This document shows, piece by piece, positions 1-11,643 of a stretch of 64,000 nt of DNA. Below the pieces are notes generated by a model. It was not told the origin of the DNA. It made no database searches and was given only the letters and a program-made list of their open reading frames with translations. Where the stretch lies: the NCBI GenBank assembly GCA_029959195.1, contig CP114123.1:1736001-1800000 (forward strand), written 5' to 3'. A program made the position numbers and the translations under genes. This DNA is from Dictyophora rubrovolvata (taxonomy: Eukaryota; Basidiomycota; Agaricomycetes; Phallales; Phallaceae). Numbering within the stretch: position 1 is the first letter of the stretch; each line of letters begins with the position of its first letter.

Positions 1-189
1 ATAGTGTGTACTTGCATACTTCCTCGTATTCTGAAATTGAGGGATATCGTAAGCTGGGCAAGTGGGCGCAACATATAAGTTGAAGCCAAGTCCCTCACCC
101 TGTACTTCAGTACTCCACCTCCCGTCTGACCCTGTGGTCTGGACTTCTTCGGAACTATCCGGAATAGCTTTGGGCCACTGTACATAACA
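1..189 (-). mobile_element. R3-family LTR fragment running off the left edge
   Basis: The minus strand of this stretch matches the left part of the complete R3 LTR at 24608-25258, including the start TGTTATGTAC and the block GGCTTCAACTTATATGTTG. The LTR terminus is at 189 and the rest lies outside the window. No protein-coding capacity is seen. Confidence 0.75.
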
Positions 190-860
190 GTCTGTTATTG
201 AAACAAGTTATAATCTGAGATAACTTTTCCCTTACCCTGGGATTATGCTGCTGAGCTATACTGCAATTAGAGCAGTGTAATGGAACTACAATCTTAACAG
301 GTTCCTATGAAATTGGCTAAGTAGCGGAAAAAGGTTTAGGGGCCTTAGGCTTACATTGGGTCCCATGAATATGAATTTTAAATGAGAAAAGTTCTCAGTG
401 GAGACATTGGATGATGAAAGCTGATGGGGAATGACAATGGTTAATGAAGATGCTGGCGATGACATGGTTGGATGCAAAAAGAACTTGCGTGTTTGGTTAG
501 CACATGATGTACATGTGATACCCGTCTGTTGTTTAAACTTGGTTTGAACTCTCAACAAACTTCAACAAACTTCAACACACAGCTGCCAATGTTAGGCTCC
601 AAACTTAAATCTTCAGGTAAATGACTCGTTTATTAAACGGATCCAGCAATTTCAAGATCACTATCTATTTGACAGGTGAATCCTCACAGGATGTCAACAT
701 ATTTTGAATGGTCAGAGTGTAGAAGCTGCTTCTATAATTGTAAGTCAAGCTCGGGCACTATTACTTCCCCCATGAAACTAATTCTTTGTTATATAACCTT
801 GATCTTGTTTTCTATAGGATTAGTGTCAAGATGTTTGAACAGGAAAGAACTGTGTGTAAA
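190..860. other. Stretch without recognisable gene
   Basis: Only short reading frames without recognisable motifs occur here. I see no RNA gene, and no match to the repeat families defined elsewhere in the window. Confidence 0.5.
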
Positions 861-1129
861 GTTATTAAGTACCGATTCTTGGGTGTTGACGACGAATGTA
901 TATATGTTAATAATCGTATCTAATGATAATACAAATGTCACCGTAATGTCATAGAGCGCGGTCTCAACCTGAGTGGGTTGTACCATGACAGTCCTCTGGA
1001 CGTTGGCTCTACTTGTCTTGTCGTCAGAGAATATCATTGAGGTGAAGCTCTAAGAAGTCTAAAGTGATCTGGAAGAATAGATCGTCGACTAGAAAGCAGA
1101 AGAACAGGAGATGGAAGAAGTAGCGGATC
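861..1129 (-). mobile_element. R1 LTR-like fragment
   Basis: This sequence is repeated at 21994-22316 in the same orientation and inverted at 11862-12162. All three share the block with AACCTGAGTGGGTTGTACCA and end near TTAAGTACCGATTC. The copy is cut off at 1129 by the L1 LTR. R1 reads like one end of an LTR (terminus TGTTAAG in the copy at 21994). No terminal pair or target duplication is visible, so the LTR assignment is inference. Confidence 0.6.
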
Positions 1130-1536
1130 TGTCAGGGTACGCTAGCGTCATCCCCTTATTTTCCTCCATTTATCTTCGGTTCTGGTTTATTTTATTCATT
1201 TCCATATTTCCCGTATTTTATCCCATCTCTTGCTTTCCCTTTTCCTTCCGTATTCCCTTCTTTCCCTCCAATGGGCGCTGAGCGCCCGTTCCCATCAGAG
1301 CCATGGCCTAGGCCCCGGCTAAAAGTCTGGGACTGGTGCGTATCCGCGCCCAGTCCATGAACCGAAGGCCACATATGACCTTTGCCATTTTTCATAGTAT
1401 ATAGTTAGTAGCCCTAGAGGAAGGATCCCTAAGTTTGTTCTCTTAGGATCCCCTCCCTCTAGGTGAGTTAGTATTATTCCTAGAATATATTTTGCTTAGG
1501 ATCCCCTCCCTCTAGTCTGAGTGAGTAGCCCTGACA
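1130..1536 (+). repeat. L1-family LTR (left LTR of G1)
   Basis: The repeat starts TGTCAGGG and ends CCCTGACA, so its last 8 bp are the inverted complement of the first 8. Other copies are at 3115-3520 and 23242-23647 (inverted), 21858-21993, and 22317-23241. It is rich in hairpins: an arm pair around the AGCGCCCG block near 1280, a pair around the GGCC run near 1365, and two direct copies of a 21-bp GGATCCCC-containing unit (1442-1462 and 1495-1515), with an inverted copy at 1413-1432. A G1-type leader and gag start follow. Confidence 0.8.
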
Positions 1537-1869
1537 GTAGAACAAACTTCTCCCCTGGACCAGTCATTTCTATCGACATTCACCTTCGGAAAATTGTCCT
1601 TGACAACAACTCGTTCCATCTCAAGTCCCTCCTCATGCTCTGTCTATAACTTGACCCTTCCCCTCCTTCTTACTGTGCACCTAGGCTATTTTTACTATCA
1701 TGGAACCCAACCAGGCTACTCTGAATCTGGAGCAACACCTCGCGGTGTCGCGCACCAAAATCTTCCCCATTTGGTATTTAGGTTGTCCTTCCTAAAGTGG
1801 ACATTCAAATTCCCCTTCCTGGATAAATGACTTCCAACTACCCAAATTCCTTCATTCAGAAATAATAAA

Positions 1870-2226
1870 ATGTTCAAATTTCGTCTATCATCCTCTCTTT
1901 CCCTCAAAAATCCTACTTCTCCCTCTATTCCCCGAGAACCATCCCCAGAAGAAGATGTCACTCCTCCGTTATTTCGTTATACTCACGATAGTCCTCGCAC
2001 TCACGATTTGGATATCGAGACAACTTTATCCACTTATTACTCGCCTACTCCAATCCTCGAACTTGATCCCACAACTCTCCTCCCCATTTACTTGCCTGAG
2101 ATTCCCCAAGATATTCATAAGTGTCGAAGTTCAGATATCGTACACCCCTTCATGGCCTTCGGAAGAGAAGTTTATGTCGAACGAGAATTAAGATGGTTTA
2201 CAGTCACACATGTTTATTCTACTCAA
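1870..2226 (+). pseudogene. ORF C of E1, 5' part (unknown protein)
   Basis: The reading frame opens with an ATG at 1870 and encodes a Ser/Pro-rich start followed by DLDIETTLSTYYSPTPILEL and a DPTTLLP core. The same core occurs in the E2 copy and, diverged, in ORF A and ORF B. E2 has inserted at its right end and the remainder of the same ORF lies at 5442-5712. I know of no characterised protein family with this pattern. It is a fossil. Confidence 0.55.
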
Positions 2227-3061
2227 TGTAACAATCCGAAGATAATAGCTAAATGTCGTAGCTATATATACAATCGGAAAAACTATGAAGATATTTTGTT
2301 TGAGGCCGTCTAGTCTCCGTGGAGCGGGTCCTGGTGCTGATTTCGTAAGAAGGAGGGTGGGGGAATAATATGATATTTAGCGAGTGTGTGTGCGTCAATA
2401 TAAAACCAACAACAACAAAAAAATGATGATCCTAAGATCGTGTGTGTGTGAGGGGAATGATAAATGTGAGTTGCAATAAAATGGTGAGTCAATACGCCGT
2501 CAATAATACAGCGATGATAATCTGTTTAAAGTTAGTAAGGCTTCAACGACAATACGAATTGTTGAGTTTATACTCTGAGGCCTCACTCAGAGTAATCCAG
2601 TGAAATAGACGTGAGCGTAGAAATAGACTAGAGATGAAACCTTGACTTGAACTTGACTTAAACTGAACTAAACTGTGAGACAACCGTTCCGGTAGATTGC
2701 TGCTGTTACACGTATTTACATGCAGTATTTATACCATTTAGAACAAAAGAAATATTTTTGGAAATTTTAGGAGGTTTAACAATAAGCAATTGTAAACCGT
2801 TTTCATGACACAATAAAAGAAAAAGAAAGAAGAAAAAGAGAGGAAGAGTTACATTTGGGGAGAACAACAAGCGATGAGGAATTTTTCAGGGAGGAAATAG
2901 AAGTACAACAAACACAAACAGTCCCAATTTGGAAGAAAGTGATACTCTCCTTTTTTACCATTTTCGCACCATACTGCCACAGCAACAATTCCTCCATTTT
3001 CTTAATCTCTTATTCTTCTCCTCTTTATGAGTCGTACACCCTCTTCTTCCATCAGTCGAGG

Positions 3062-3910
3062 TCATCTAGTCGTCGGCAAATAAAATGTTACTGAATTAGT
3101 TGCCTCATAGCGAGTGTCAGGGCTACTCTCTCAGACTAGAGGGAGGGGATCCTAAGCAAAATATATTCTAGGAATAATACTAACTCACCTAGAGGGAGGG
3201 GATCCTAAGAGAACAAACTTAGGGATCCCTCCTCTAGGGCTACTAGCTATATACTATGAAAAACGGCAAAGGCCACACGCGGCCTTCGGTTCATGGACTG
3301 GGCACGGATATGTGCTGGTCCTGGACTTTTAGCTGGGGCCTAGGCCATGGCTCTGATGAGAACGGGCGCTGAGCGCCCGTTGGAGGAAAAATGGGAATAC
3401 GGAAAGAGAGGGAAATGCAAGAGATGGGATAGAATACGAGAAATATGGAAATAAATAAAATAGACCAGAACTGAAGATAAATGTAGAAAAATAAGGGGAC
3501 GACGCTAGCGTACCCTGACAGCGAGGGGATGGAGTAAGGGGATTGGGAGGGTTAGAATAGAAACTGGGAGGGTATGGGAACACGTCTAAAGGGGCATCAA
3601 GGAATAGGACTTGTCTGGCTAAAAGCACAGATCGTTGGAAGATGAGTCGCCATGCTAGCCATCCATCTCGATGCATCTGTAGATATGCTGCAAGTTCATA
3701 CAAATGTCCCTTTACTCTGATATGATATTGATCATATAAACAAAGTATTGGCGGTAACCTTAAATCATCGTAGTAGAGTGTATGTTGGATGTACCCATCG
3801 TGAAATGGTAACAAGGTTTCTTTGTTGACATCGATTAGTCCTTTTCGGCGGAGGACATATTCTCGTATGACCGTTTTGAAATCGCCATGTGGGTGATTGG
3901 ATGATGCCAT
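3062..3910 (-). pseudogene. ORF B of E2 (unknown protein), split by a solo LTR
   Basis: The ATG at 3910 opens a frame with VDVN-type spacing before KETLLPFHDGYIQ, then HLYELAAYL and WLAWRLIF, ending in LFLDAPLDV. The same order, (D)xxTL(L/W)P, H-x-YEL, W(R/A)xxF, LF(L/M)D(A/V)P, is seen in ORF A, so ORF A and ORF B are homologous. A solo L1 LTR (3115-3520) interrupts it. Function is unknown. It stands in the second-ORF position of the element, upstream of the 3' non-coding section. Confidence 0.55.
3115..3520 (-). mobile_element. Solo L1 LTR with GCGAG target duplication
   Basis: This is a complete inverted L1 LTR (TGTCAGGG...CCCTGACA, 406 bp), flanked by GCGAG at 3110-3114 and 3521-3525. 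The perfect 5-bp duplication shows integrase-mediated insertion into E2, followed by LTR-LTR recombination to a solo LTR. Confidence 0.9.
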
Positions 3911-4063
3911 GGTGTAAGAGGCTGTGAGGTCGATCATTATGGTAGCAAAGGGATAGAGTAAGGCTGAAGAAACTTGGAACTCCGAAACAAAAAGAGACCA
4001 GATGATTAAAATAGATGTTTACCCTTATATGTTATTTTTGTTCTTTATTATGTTCCAAACTGA

Positions 4064-4717
4064 TCAAGCTCGTTCTAGGAATCCAGAACAAACACGTCGG
4101 AGTGTGTGGATTGTTTGTTGATATCGAGGAGGGTGTATTGTTAAATTGGAAGAAGTTGGAGATAGGGGAGGTGAATTATGGTTAGATGAGGAGTTTGTTG
4201 GTTCTTTGGGAAGGGAATTGGCAGGTCAATAGAATCCTAAAACTGGTTGGTGATTGCATGATGATAGGATCCATCGACTAGGAATGTCCAGAACCATTAT
4301 CATGTATTCTAACCCAACTTGTGTCGTTAACCAGACACGGTATGAATCTTGTAAGGCTGATTCTGGCGTAGAATAAACATGAGTTACTGTATACCATCTT
4401 AGTTCCTTCTCGATGTAGACTTCTCTTCTGAACGCCAAGAAGGGATGTACAATATCTGAACTTCAACATTTATGGATACTTCTAGGAACCTTGTGCGAGT
4501 AGACTGGGAGAAGAGTTGTGGGGTCAATTTGGAGGATAGGCATCAGGGAATAATAAGTGAACAATGTAGTCTTGATATCCAGATCATGAGTACGAGGACT
4601 ATTATGAATATAACGAAATATCGGAGGGATAACATCTTCTGGGGAAGAATCTTGGGTGTCTGGGGAAGAGGTAGGATTTCTAATCGTGAATGTGGATGAG
4701 AGATGAAGATTGAACAT
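4064..4717 (-). pseudogene. ORF C of E2 (unknown protein)
   Basis: From an ATG at 4717 this copy reads a Ser/Thr/Pro-rich start, then FRYIHNSPRTHDLDIKTTL, a DPTTLLPVY core, ELRWYTVTHVYST and a C-terminal part with YMIMVLDIPSRW. It matches ORF C of E1 and, more remotely, ORF D of E3. The core pattern DxxTLLP...VLDxP resembles ORF A and ORF B, so the two ORFs of the element probably come from an ancient duplication. No known domain is recognised. It is decayed. Confidence 0.55.
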
Positions 4718-4758
4718 TTTATTGTTATTTGAATAAGGGAATTTGGGTAAGTTGATAG

Positions 4759-5352
4759 TGTCAAGATCCAAAAACATTCGAGTTCAAGAATACGATAATT
4801 TGGAGAACGAGGAACCTGGCTTCAACTTATATGTTGCGCCCGTTCCAAAGGCCTGATAATTGTTCCTCAATTTAGATCGTGACGAACGTACACTCACGAA
4901 TACGGAGTTCAAATGAAACGAGGCCTTTGACGACGAAGTCGTCAAAGACGAGTAAAACGAGAATTCGTGTAGAACGAAGGTTCGAGAATAAAGACAGTTT
5001 ATGGACAAAAGAAGTCTTAATTGAAAAAGGTATTTAATCGAATCAAAGTTCAATTTCAAGACGACCATAACTACATATTTACAAGGCGTTTAAATACTAG
5101 TTAAGTCGTGCAGGGTCAAGAACAAAGAAAGGACAGAAATAGAATAGTACTTAACAGTTCTCGACTACAACGTGTTTTTGTTAGAAAGAGATAGAACGAG
5201 ATAGAAATGTTCTATATATATCATGGGAACTTTACCAATCAAAGTAAATATAGAAAACAGTCGTCATGGTAAAGTTCGGTCGTAAATTGGTAAATCGTTA
5301 TGAAAACGTTAGTTCGGTAAAACGAGTGTCATGAGAAAATCGGCTCATGACA
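4759..5352 (+). mobile_element. Solo R2 LTR with GATAG target duplication
   Basis: This 594-bp repeat starts TGTCAAGATC and ends CTCATGACA. It is flanked by GATAG at 4754-4758 and 5353-5357. A second copy is at 22647-23220 with its own duplication. It contains a perfect hairpin, arms CTTTGACGAC and GTCGTCAAAG around a 3-nt loop, near 4925-4947. Confidence 0.9.
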
Positions 5353-5873
5353 GATAGTTGCTTTCTAGGAAGGGAGGATTTGAATGTCCACTTTGGATAA
5401 GCAGCCTAATCACCAAATGAGGAAGGTTTTGGTGCGCGACATCGAGCATCAGCCTTACAAGATTCATATCGCGTTTGGTTAACGACACAAGTTGGATTAG
5501 AATACATGATAATGGTCCTCGATGTTCCAAGTCGGTGGATCTTATCAACATGTAATCACCAACCAGTCTTAGGATTTTATTGCTTAGCAAATCCTATTCC
5601 CAAAGAACCTAAAGCATCTTTCAATAATCTTTCGTCCCCTCATTCCCTGACTTCATCTGATCTAACCATACGACCTCCCCGATATCAACAAACCCTTTGC
5701 ACACTTCGATGAGTCTGTTCTAGTTTCCTGGAACAAACTTGAATAGTTTTGGAGTATAATAAAGAACAAATAAAACAAATACGGACATATTTTCTTTTGT
5801 TTCATTCTCTAGTTTCTTCCCGATTCGGAGCTTAAAAATTTAATTTCATCCTTTCTTATCCTCCCCTCCCATC

Positions 5874-6410
5874 ATGAGTTCTGTGCTACCTCTTGGTTAT
5901 GAATCGCTTGCCCCTACTTCTTTCCTTCCTTATCCTTATTATCCTTTTACCAGGATAACTTCTGATGAACGATATGCTAATTTCATATCAACAATACAGA
6001 TCTATCGCATCTCTGGCGCGAACATTGAGGTAGATAAAAGTACGTTATGGCCGCCTTCTCTGGTCCCTATCCAGGAATACCAGGTACCCTACGAGAAACT
6101 AGAATTCCCCGAGAATCCAAAAATGAACGAAACAATCCATATCAATATATTGGCACATTCATATGAATTGGTCTGGATTCGCCAGTTTCTTCGTAGCGAA
6201 CAATCTGTTTGGCGGTTTGTATTCCATCAACCACTTCTATATCATGATGAATTCCTTTTCATGGATGTGCCCACAAATGCGATCAACAATCACCCTGCCC
6301 CTGCCTATTGTCCACTAGAGGTTGATACGTCCCAACTGCTTCCTGAGTATCTCGAACATAGACCTCTAGTTCTGTACGATTGGAGCCCTTTAACGAGAGT
6401 TCAACAATGA
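5874..6410 (+). pseudogene. ORF A of E1 (unknown protein)
   Basis: The frame starts MSSVLPLGYESLAP and encodes a protein closely similar to the one at 17482-18087 in E3. Shared landmarks are IEVDKSTLWPPSLVPIQEY, NETIHINILAHSYEL, SVWRFVFHQPLL and DEFLFMDVP. These correspond in order to landmarks in ORF B and ORF C. No signal peptide, membrane helix or catalytic motif stands out. It sits about 160 bp downstream of ORF C and about 350 bp upstream of the element's 3' non-coding section, the same layout as in E2 and E3. Treated as part of a broken mobile element. Confidence 0.55.
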
Positions 6411-7316
6411 AATACACGTATACATATGGCAGTGGCAAATGCACATCGTTTCTGAGGTTAGAGGAAGAGAATGGAAATCGATCTTGAGGCTGTGTAGCGC
6501 TTATCGATGGTGGTGTCTAAATTTGGGATAATTAGTAAGGATATTACCTCCTGTTTTCATCGTTCTTTCCTCTTTTGCTTTTTTTTGATCCTAATTCTCT
6601 TCGATTGTATCGCTCTGTTCTTTCTTTTTATCATCTCTTTAAATCCTTTTTATTTTTCCTCTATGTAGTTGTATAGCATCGCTGACTCGTCTGTTCCCCT
6701 ATTTATCCATCCAATTCTTCATTTCCTTCTTTCCTTTACAAATTGGGCATACAATTACTAATTGTGTTGCCACCCAAACTCCAAAAATATTTCTTTTGTT
6801 CTGAACGGTATAAATACTGCATGTAAATACATGTAACAGCAGCAATCTACCAGAACGGTTGTCTCATAGTTTAAGTCTAAGTCAAGTCAAGTTCAAGTCT
6901 AGTGTTTCGTCTCTTATCTATTTCTACGCTCACATCTATTTCTTGGATTACTCTGAGTGAGGCCTCGGAGTATAAACTCAACAATTCGTATTGTCGTTGA
7001 AGCCTTACTAACTTTAAACAGATTATCATTGCTGTATTATCGACGGCGTATTGCTATACCATTTTATTGCAAATCCACATTTATCGTCCCCCTCACACAC
7101 ACACGATCTTAGGATTATCATTTTTTTGTTGTTGTTGGTTTTATATTGACGCACACACACTCACTAAATATCATATTATTCCCCCACCCTCCTCCTTATG
7201 AAATCAGCACCAGGACCCACTCCACAGAGACTAGACGGCCTCAAACAAATATCTTCGTAGTTTTTCTGATTGTATATATAGCTACGACATTTAGCTTTTA
7301 TCTTCGGATCGTTACA
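6411..7316 (+). promoter_or_regulatory. 3' non-coding section of E1 with TATA-like site
   Basis: About 900 bases without an ORF. The last 552 (6765-7316) recur inverted at 2227-2781 and in diverged form at 16692-17135. A TATA-like GGTATAAATAC at 6807-6817 is kept in position in all three (TATTTATAC on the plus strand of the inverted ones), about 510 bp before the element's end. In an LTR reading this would be the U3 promoter, with R and U5 following. That role is inference. Confidence 0.45.
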
Positions 7317-9809
7317 GCGGCTATGGAACAAAATTTCCTTACATGCAACATTTGACTCGAACAACTCCTATCTCGTCTCGAACCGTTTCTCCAACCTCAA
7401 CTCCTGTCTGACTCTCCATCAGAACCTCCAGTAAACCCTCAATCCGCCAACATTCCCCCAGTCCGAGCATCAGTTCCATCTTCCACGTGAGATTCACGAA
7501 ATTCTCGTAACACCCGTCCTGCAGTGCCTCAGTCCTTTGATGGTGATAGAAACAAAGGATGCATGTTCTGGAACTCTATCCAGATCTATATGAGTGCATG
7601 TAGCAAGGATTTCGCGACCAACCAAGAAATGATTATCTGGACACTGTTGTACATGAACGATGGCTGCGCCCACATTTTTGCCAATAGCCTGCTACAGAAG
7701 TACCTCGCAGGTATCATTCCTTTCGCGACTTGGGGAGAATTCCGACTCAAGTTCAAAGAGGAATTTCTGCCCTTAACCAAACATGACGACACCCTCAACC
7801 TCCTCCTATCTGGCAGATATGCTCAAGGAGGTCGAACTGTAGAGGATTATGTGGACTCCTTCAATGTCCTCATAGAGCGTGCTGGCTTCACGGATGGCTT
7901 TGCCATCACAACGCACTTTCGGCAGGGATTAGACCCGACAATTCAGTCCAAGGTTGCTACCATGCAGAGTTGACCCACATACGAGGATTTCGAAGGCTGG
8001 GTCAAGGCTGCGTGCATTTTTGATCAAGATAGAAGAGCAAATGAAGCCTTCAGTACCACTCGATGTCGCCAACTTCCAACCCCGTCAGTTCCTAATTCCT
8101 TGATGATGGCTCCTATGTCTCGTCCTAGACTGGCACCCTTCCTGCCTCTAAGACCCACTATCCCCCAGTACCAACCACCTCCATTCCCACCTCCTAGGCC
8201 AGTTGCTCCTGGGTTTGCTGCTACTCTGCCTAGGCTGTCGATTCCAGTTCAACCTCCTCAACAACGTCATGACCCGATGGATGTTGATGCCACACGTCAA
8301 CGGATGACCGCGGAAACCACTAGATGTTACCATTGTGGACAAGCTGGGCATCTCATGCGTGACTGTCCTCGCACGCATGACATTCGTTTCGTGAACACAG
8401 ATGAGATTGACAACCTTGTCAAACTGCTCCTTGCCCAAAAGGACGTTGCAGAAGCGCAGAGTCGCACAGGGCCTGGACCAACAGAAGAAGAGACTCCTGC
8501 ACCAGTAGCAACAGAGGATTTTCAGGAAGGCGACAAGTGAAGGATACACCCTCATTGCCAACATTTAATAGATTCAACATTTTGTACATAGATTGTGAAC
8601 AAAATGATGACAGTGATTCGAATCCTATTACCCCTGCTGTATCTCCTAAAAACCCCCCTCTCCCTATGCCTTCTTCTACACCACCACCTCCACGACTTTC
8701 AACTTCAAAGCGGAAGTCATTACCCTCCAAATATCGACTCGCAGCCACCACTGGTACTCAGAAACTTGAAATCTCAGTAGAGCTCCAGAGTACTGACACA
8801 GGAGATCTGATCACCAGCAAAGCCATGCTTGATACGGGTGCTAGTGGTATGTTCCTGGACCGTGATTTCGTTGAGAGACATCGACTCCCAACTGTCAAAC
8901 TCCTGAAACCTATTCCCATATTCAATGTTGATGGTACACCCAACTAGGCTGGTGCCATCACACATGTGGTCGATCTGGTTATGAGGTATTGATCCCACTC
9001 TGAATGTGTCCTATTTGCTGTTACCACACTTGGGAAATACCCCGTATTACTGGGGCTACCTTGGTTCAAGGCCCACAACCTGGTGATTGATTATACTACT
9101 GGAGAAGTAGAACTGACGCGTTGTAGTCTCCAATGTTGTTCCTGTGCACCCAGCTGGCCTTCGGGTTGTTGCACTAAACATTCCTTTCGACAGATCTGAA
9201 TGTCTGCTGATGTGAAGCTTGACAACACTGAGGCTGAAGATCCTGACATGCCCGATCTGGCAGACATGGAAGACGAGCTCCAACTGGAAGACGGCGATCG
9301 ACTCTTTGGTATTTCGATGGTTGACACCAGACCCGAGTTCCATCACATTGGTGCAACTGAGACCATCTCGCAGAGACTTGCCCAAGCTCATGCCAAGAAC
9401 TCAGATACTCCTGCCCCCAAGGGTTTTCGTGATATCATGCCTGAACAATTCCATGACTTTGACGGCATCTTTTCCAAAGAATCCTTTGATTCACTACCAA
9501 TGTCTAAGAAATGGCATCACCCAATAGAACTCATCTCAGGTTCAGAGCCCAAATCCAGTAAGATCTACCCGCTGTCACTGAAGGAACAGGCCGAATTGGA
9601 TGCATTTCTAGAGGAAAACCTCAAATCAGGACGGATCCGACTCTTGAAGTCACTGATGGTCTCACTGGTCTTCTTTATCAAAAAGAAGGATGGCTCCCTT
9701 CGTCTCATTCAGGATTACCGAGCTCTGAATGCAATGATGATCAAGAACCGCTATCCATTGCCCCTTATACACGAGACTTGGAGGAACACTGTCGTATTAC
9801 TTGACGCGT
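7317..9809 (+). mobile_element. G1 gag, protease and start of reverse transcriptase
   Basis: After E1, the G1 coding region continues. The gag core (about 7524-7973) has WNSIQIYM and a downstream RYAQGGRTVEDYV segment typical of Gypsy gag proteins. A CCHC zinc knuckle CYHCGQAGHLMRDC lies near 8326-8370. An aspartic protease with DTGASGMFLD is near 8838, and the reverse transcriptase start has [13 protein letters not shown] and NRYPLPLI near 9710-9760. It is broken in several places. TRG is inserted at its right end. Confidence 0.8.
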
Positions 9810-10127
9810 TGTTGAGGATTATGACAGCTTACAAGGAGAATCCTTTGTTGAGTTCATTTTTATTATAATTCAGAAACTCTTTATTTTCTGCACATCTCTG
9901 TCCCCATTCCCAAGTGCTGACACAGCTTTCCTATGACCCCACAAATCCTTCCCATCTTTCAAATACTAAAACTCCGAATTTGCATTAGACTTATAATCAA
10001 AAATGTATATAAAAATTCTCTTTACACTAGAATAAGATTAGCTTTTGGCTCCCCCTTTGTTTTTGAGTGAGATACACATTCACTAATTCCCTGAAGCTCT
10101 CTGCTTAGCTCCTGCCCTCGCACATCA
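9810..10127 (+). repeat. Left LTR of TRG
   Basis: This is a 318-bp repeat beginning TGTTGAGGATTATGAC and ending CACATCA. It is matched at 19137-19454 at about 98% identity by eye. Confidence 0.85.
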
Positions 10128-10414
10128 CATTGGTGACCACCGCAGGGAATCATTTTGTTTTGTGTCTTTCACTCTTTCAAATCACTTTTAACAACCTTTA
10201 TTCTCATATATTTAATCTTCTACCTTGACTACATCGAATTACAAGTTACATTTGTAGAGAAATTCATCATTTGCGCCCATAATTCCTCTCTCGTCTGTAA
10301 TTCACATTTGGAGCTCAACGTTTCCCCAATCGCATTTGTGTCATCCCTAACATTGATTCCCATTTTCATTTCCTTATTTTCTCGACCTCGCATCCCTCGA
10401 TTGACCTAGATTCG

Positions 10415-11515
10415 TTGAGAGACGTAAATATTCGAAACACGATCCAAGAAGCAGCCATGACGACCTCGCCAGTACCCTTGCTCATGAGACGTTCGAAATC
10501 GGCCCCTCGTTTCGATCCCAAAACCCCTCTTTCATTGTGGGATTATTTTGTTGATTATGCAGTCCTTGCAGAAGCGGCAAAGTTAGATGAGAAGACAAAG
10601 ATCAAGAAATCAGTCATTTACCTGACTTGAGAAGATGTGGACTTTTGGGAGTCTTTAGATGAATATTCAGCAAACGATTGGCAAGCTTTTAAGTATGCAG
10701 TCTTATTGTTTTACCCTGGTTCTATTCCAACAGATAGATGGATGCTTGTCGACTTAGCAGCTCTTTGTGATGAGCAGAAGACGAAGGGTATCCAAACGTG
10801 AGGAGATTTCGCGGAATTCAACCGCCAGTTTTCTACAGTCTCAAAGTCTTTGATCAGTAGCGACTTATTTTCGGAATTGGAGGCAAAGAAACTTTTCTGG
10901 AGTGCATTGGATCAGGAGTTCAAGGATCGGATGATTAGAAAAGTAGAGCTCACCAAACCAGTATATACTTCGAGGACGATTCTGACCCTAGCAGAAATAC
11001 GCAACACAGCTAGCCTCGTTTTGGATGGAACGCCAGCAGAAACGAGCTCTGTTGCTTTGAAGAACACTAAAACGTCAACTCCAGTACCCGCTCTTGAACC
11101 AGGGAAAGCAGAATCATTTGATATGGAAAGTTTCGTCCAACAGATGTCGACCGTGATGGCGCAAACTGTTGAGACAGCAATTTCATTGGCATTTGATCGA
11201 GTATTGAGTATAGACGCACCTCCAGTGCAGATGAATATCAGCCATAATCATTTTGAAGCCCCTTATCTAGCGGGTGTCAACTCAGTAATTCCAGCCTATT
11301 GTCATGATCCGATTCATGATATCACTAGCGATACGGATTCCTTATTATATTCCCTTATCTTATCGTACTTAAATGTTATCTTATCACAATCGCTTCGCAG
11401 ACACTACGACCGGAAGTCTTATCAGACTTCATCGTCGTTTTCACGAAGTCCTAGACGCCGTCGTCCTCCTAGGACTTACAGTAAGCCGCGGATAGACCTT
11501 TGGTCGATATTCTAG
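10415..11515 (+). pseudogene. Gag-like region of TRG
   Basis: The frames here encode PLLMRRSKSAPRFDPK and DYFVDYAVLAEAAKL, then WQAFKYAVLLFYPGSIPTD and WSALDQEFKDRM. This is the arrangement of the gag (capsid-like) protein of large Agaricomycete Gypsy elements. It lies just after the left LTR and leader, as expected. It is a broken fossil. Confidence 0.6.
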
Positions 11516-11643
11516 TCCCAAACCGCATATGAGATCATCTATGACGGTTGTAGGTCTTTGTATGTGCTTTCCCTTTGTTCTTGTTACCTCATGTTTGCCA
11601 CATGGCAAACTGACCCTGCATACACTCATGATACTCACGAAAT

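Larger units (their letters stand above)
2227..5441 (-). mobile_element. E2: second copy of the two-ORF element, inserted in E1
   Basis: On the minus strand it starts TGTCGCGCACC (at 5441) and ends TTACA (at 2227). Flanks are TCAA at 2223-2226 and TCGA at 5442-5445, a 4-bp target duplication with one difference. It lies inside ORF C of E1. It carries ORF C (4064-4717), ORF B (3062-3910) and the same 3' non-coding section (2781 down to 2227). Two solo LTRs interrupt it, an L1 LTR at 3115-3520 and an R2 LTR at 4759-5352. Subtracting them leaves about 2.2 kb. It is broken. Confidence 0.7.
1746..7316 (+). mobile_element. E1: two-ORF element, TGT...ACA ends, 4-bp target duplication
   Basis: The element begins TGTCGCGCACC at 1746 and ends CGTTACA at 7316. 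It is flanked by GCGG at 1742-1745 and again at 7317-7320. It lies inside the gag leader region of G1 and is interrupted by E2 (2227-5441). Without E2 it is about 2.35 kb. Parts in order are ORF C (from 1870, continuing beyond E2 to 5712), ORF A (5874-6410) and a non-coding 3' section from 6765 with a TATA-like GGTATAAATAC at 6807. No second terminal copy exists at its 5' end, so it is not an ordinary LTR pair. It could be a very long solo LTR carrying ORFs in U3, or a new non-autonomous element. It is broken. Confidence 0.7.

Noticed and set aside
2227-7316. The 552-bp repeat at 6765-7316 and its inverted copy at 2227-2781 as an LTR pair
   Set aside because: They are in opposite orientation, and neither has a target duplication of its own. 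The duplications fit only when the repeat is taken as the 3' part of the larger E elements.
7146-7355. A possible 69-aa gene upstream of the G1 gag
   Set aside because: It lies across the end of E1 and the G1 gag start and has no motif. It is a by-product of repeat sequence.
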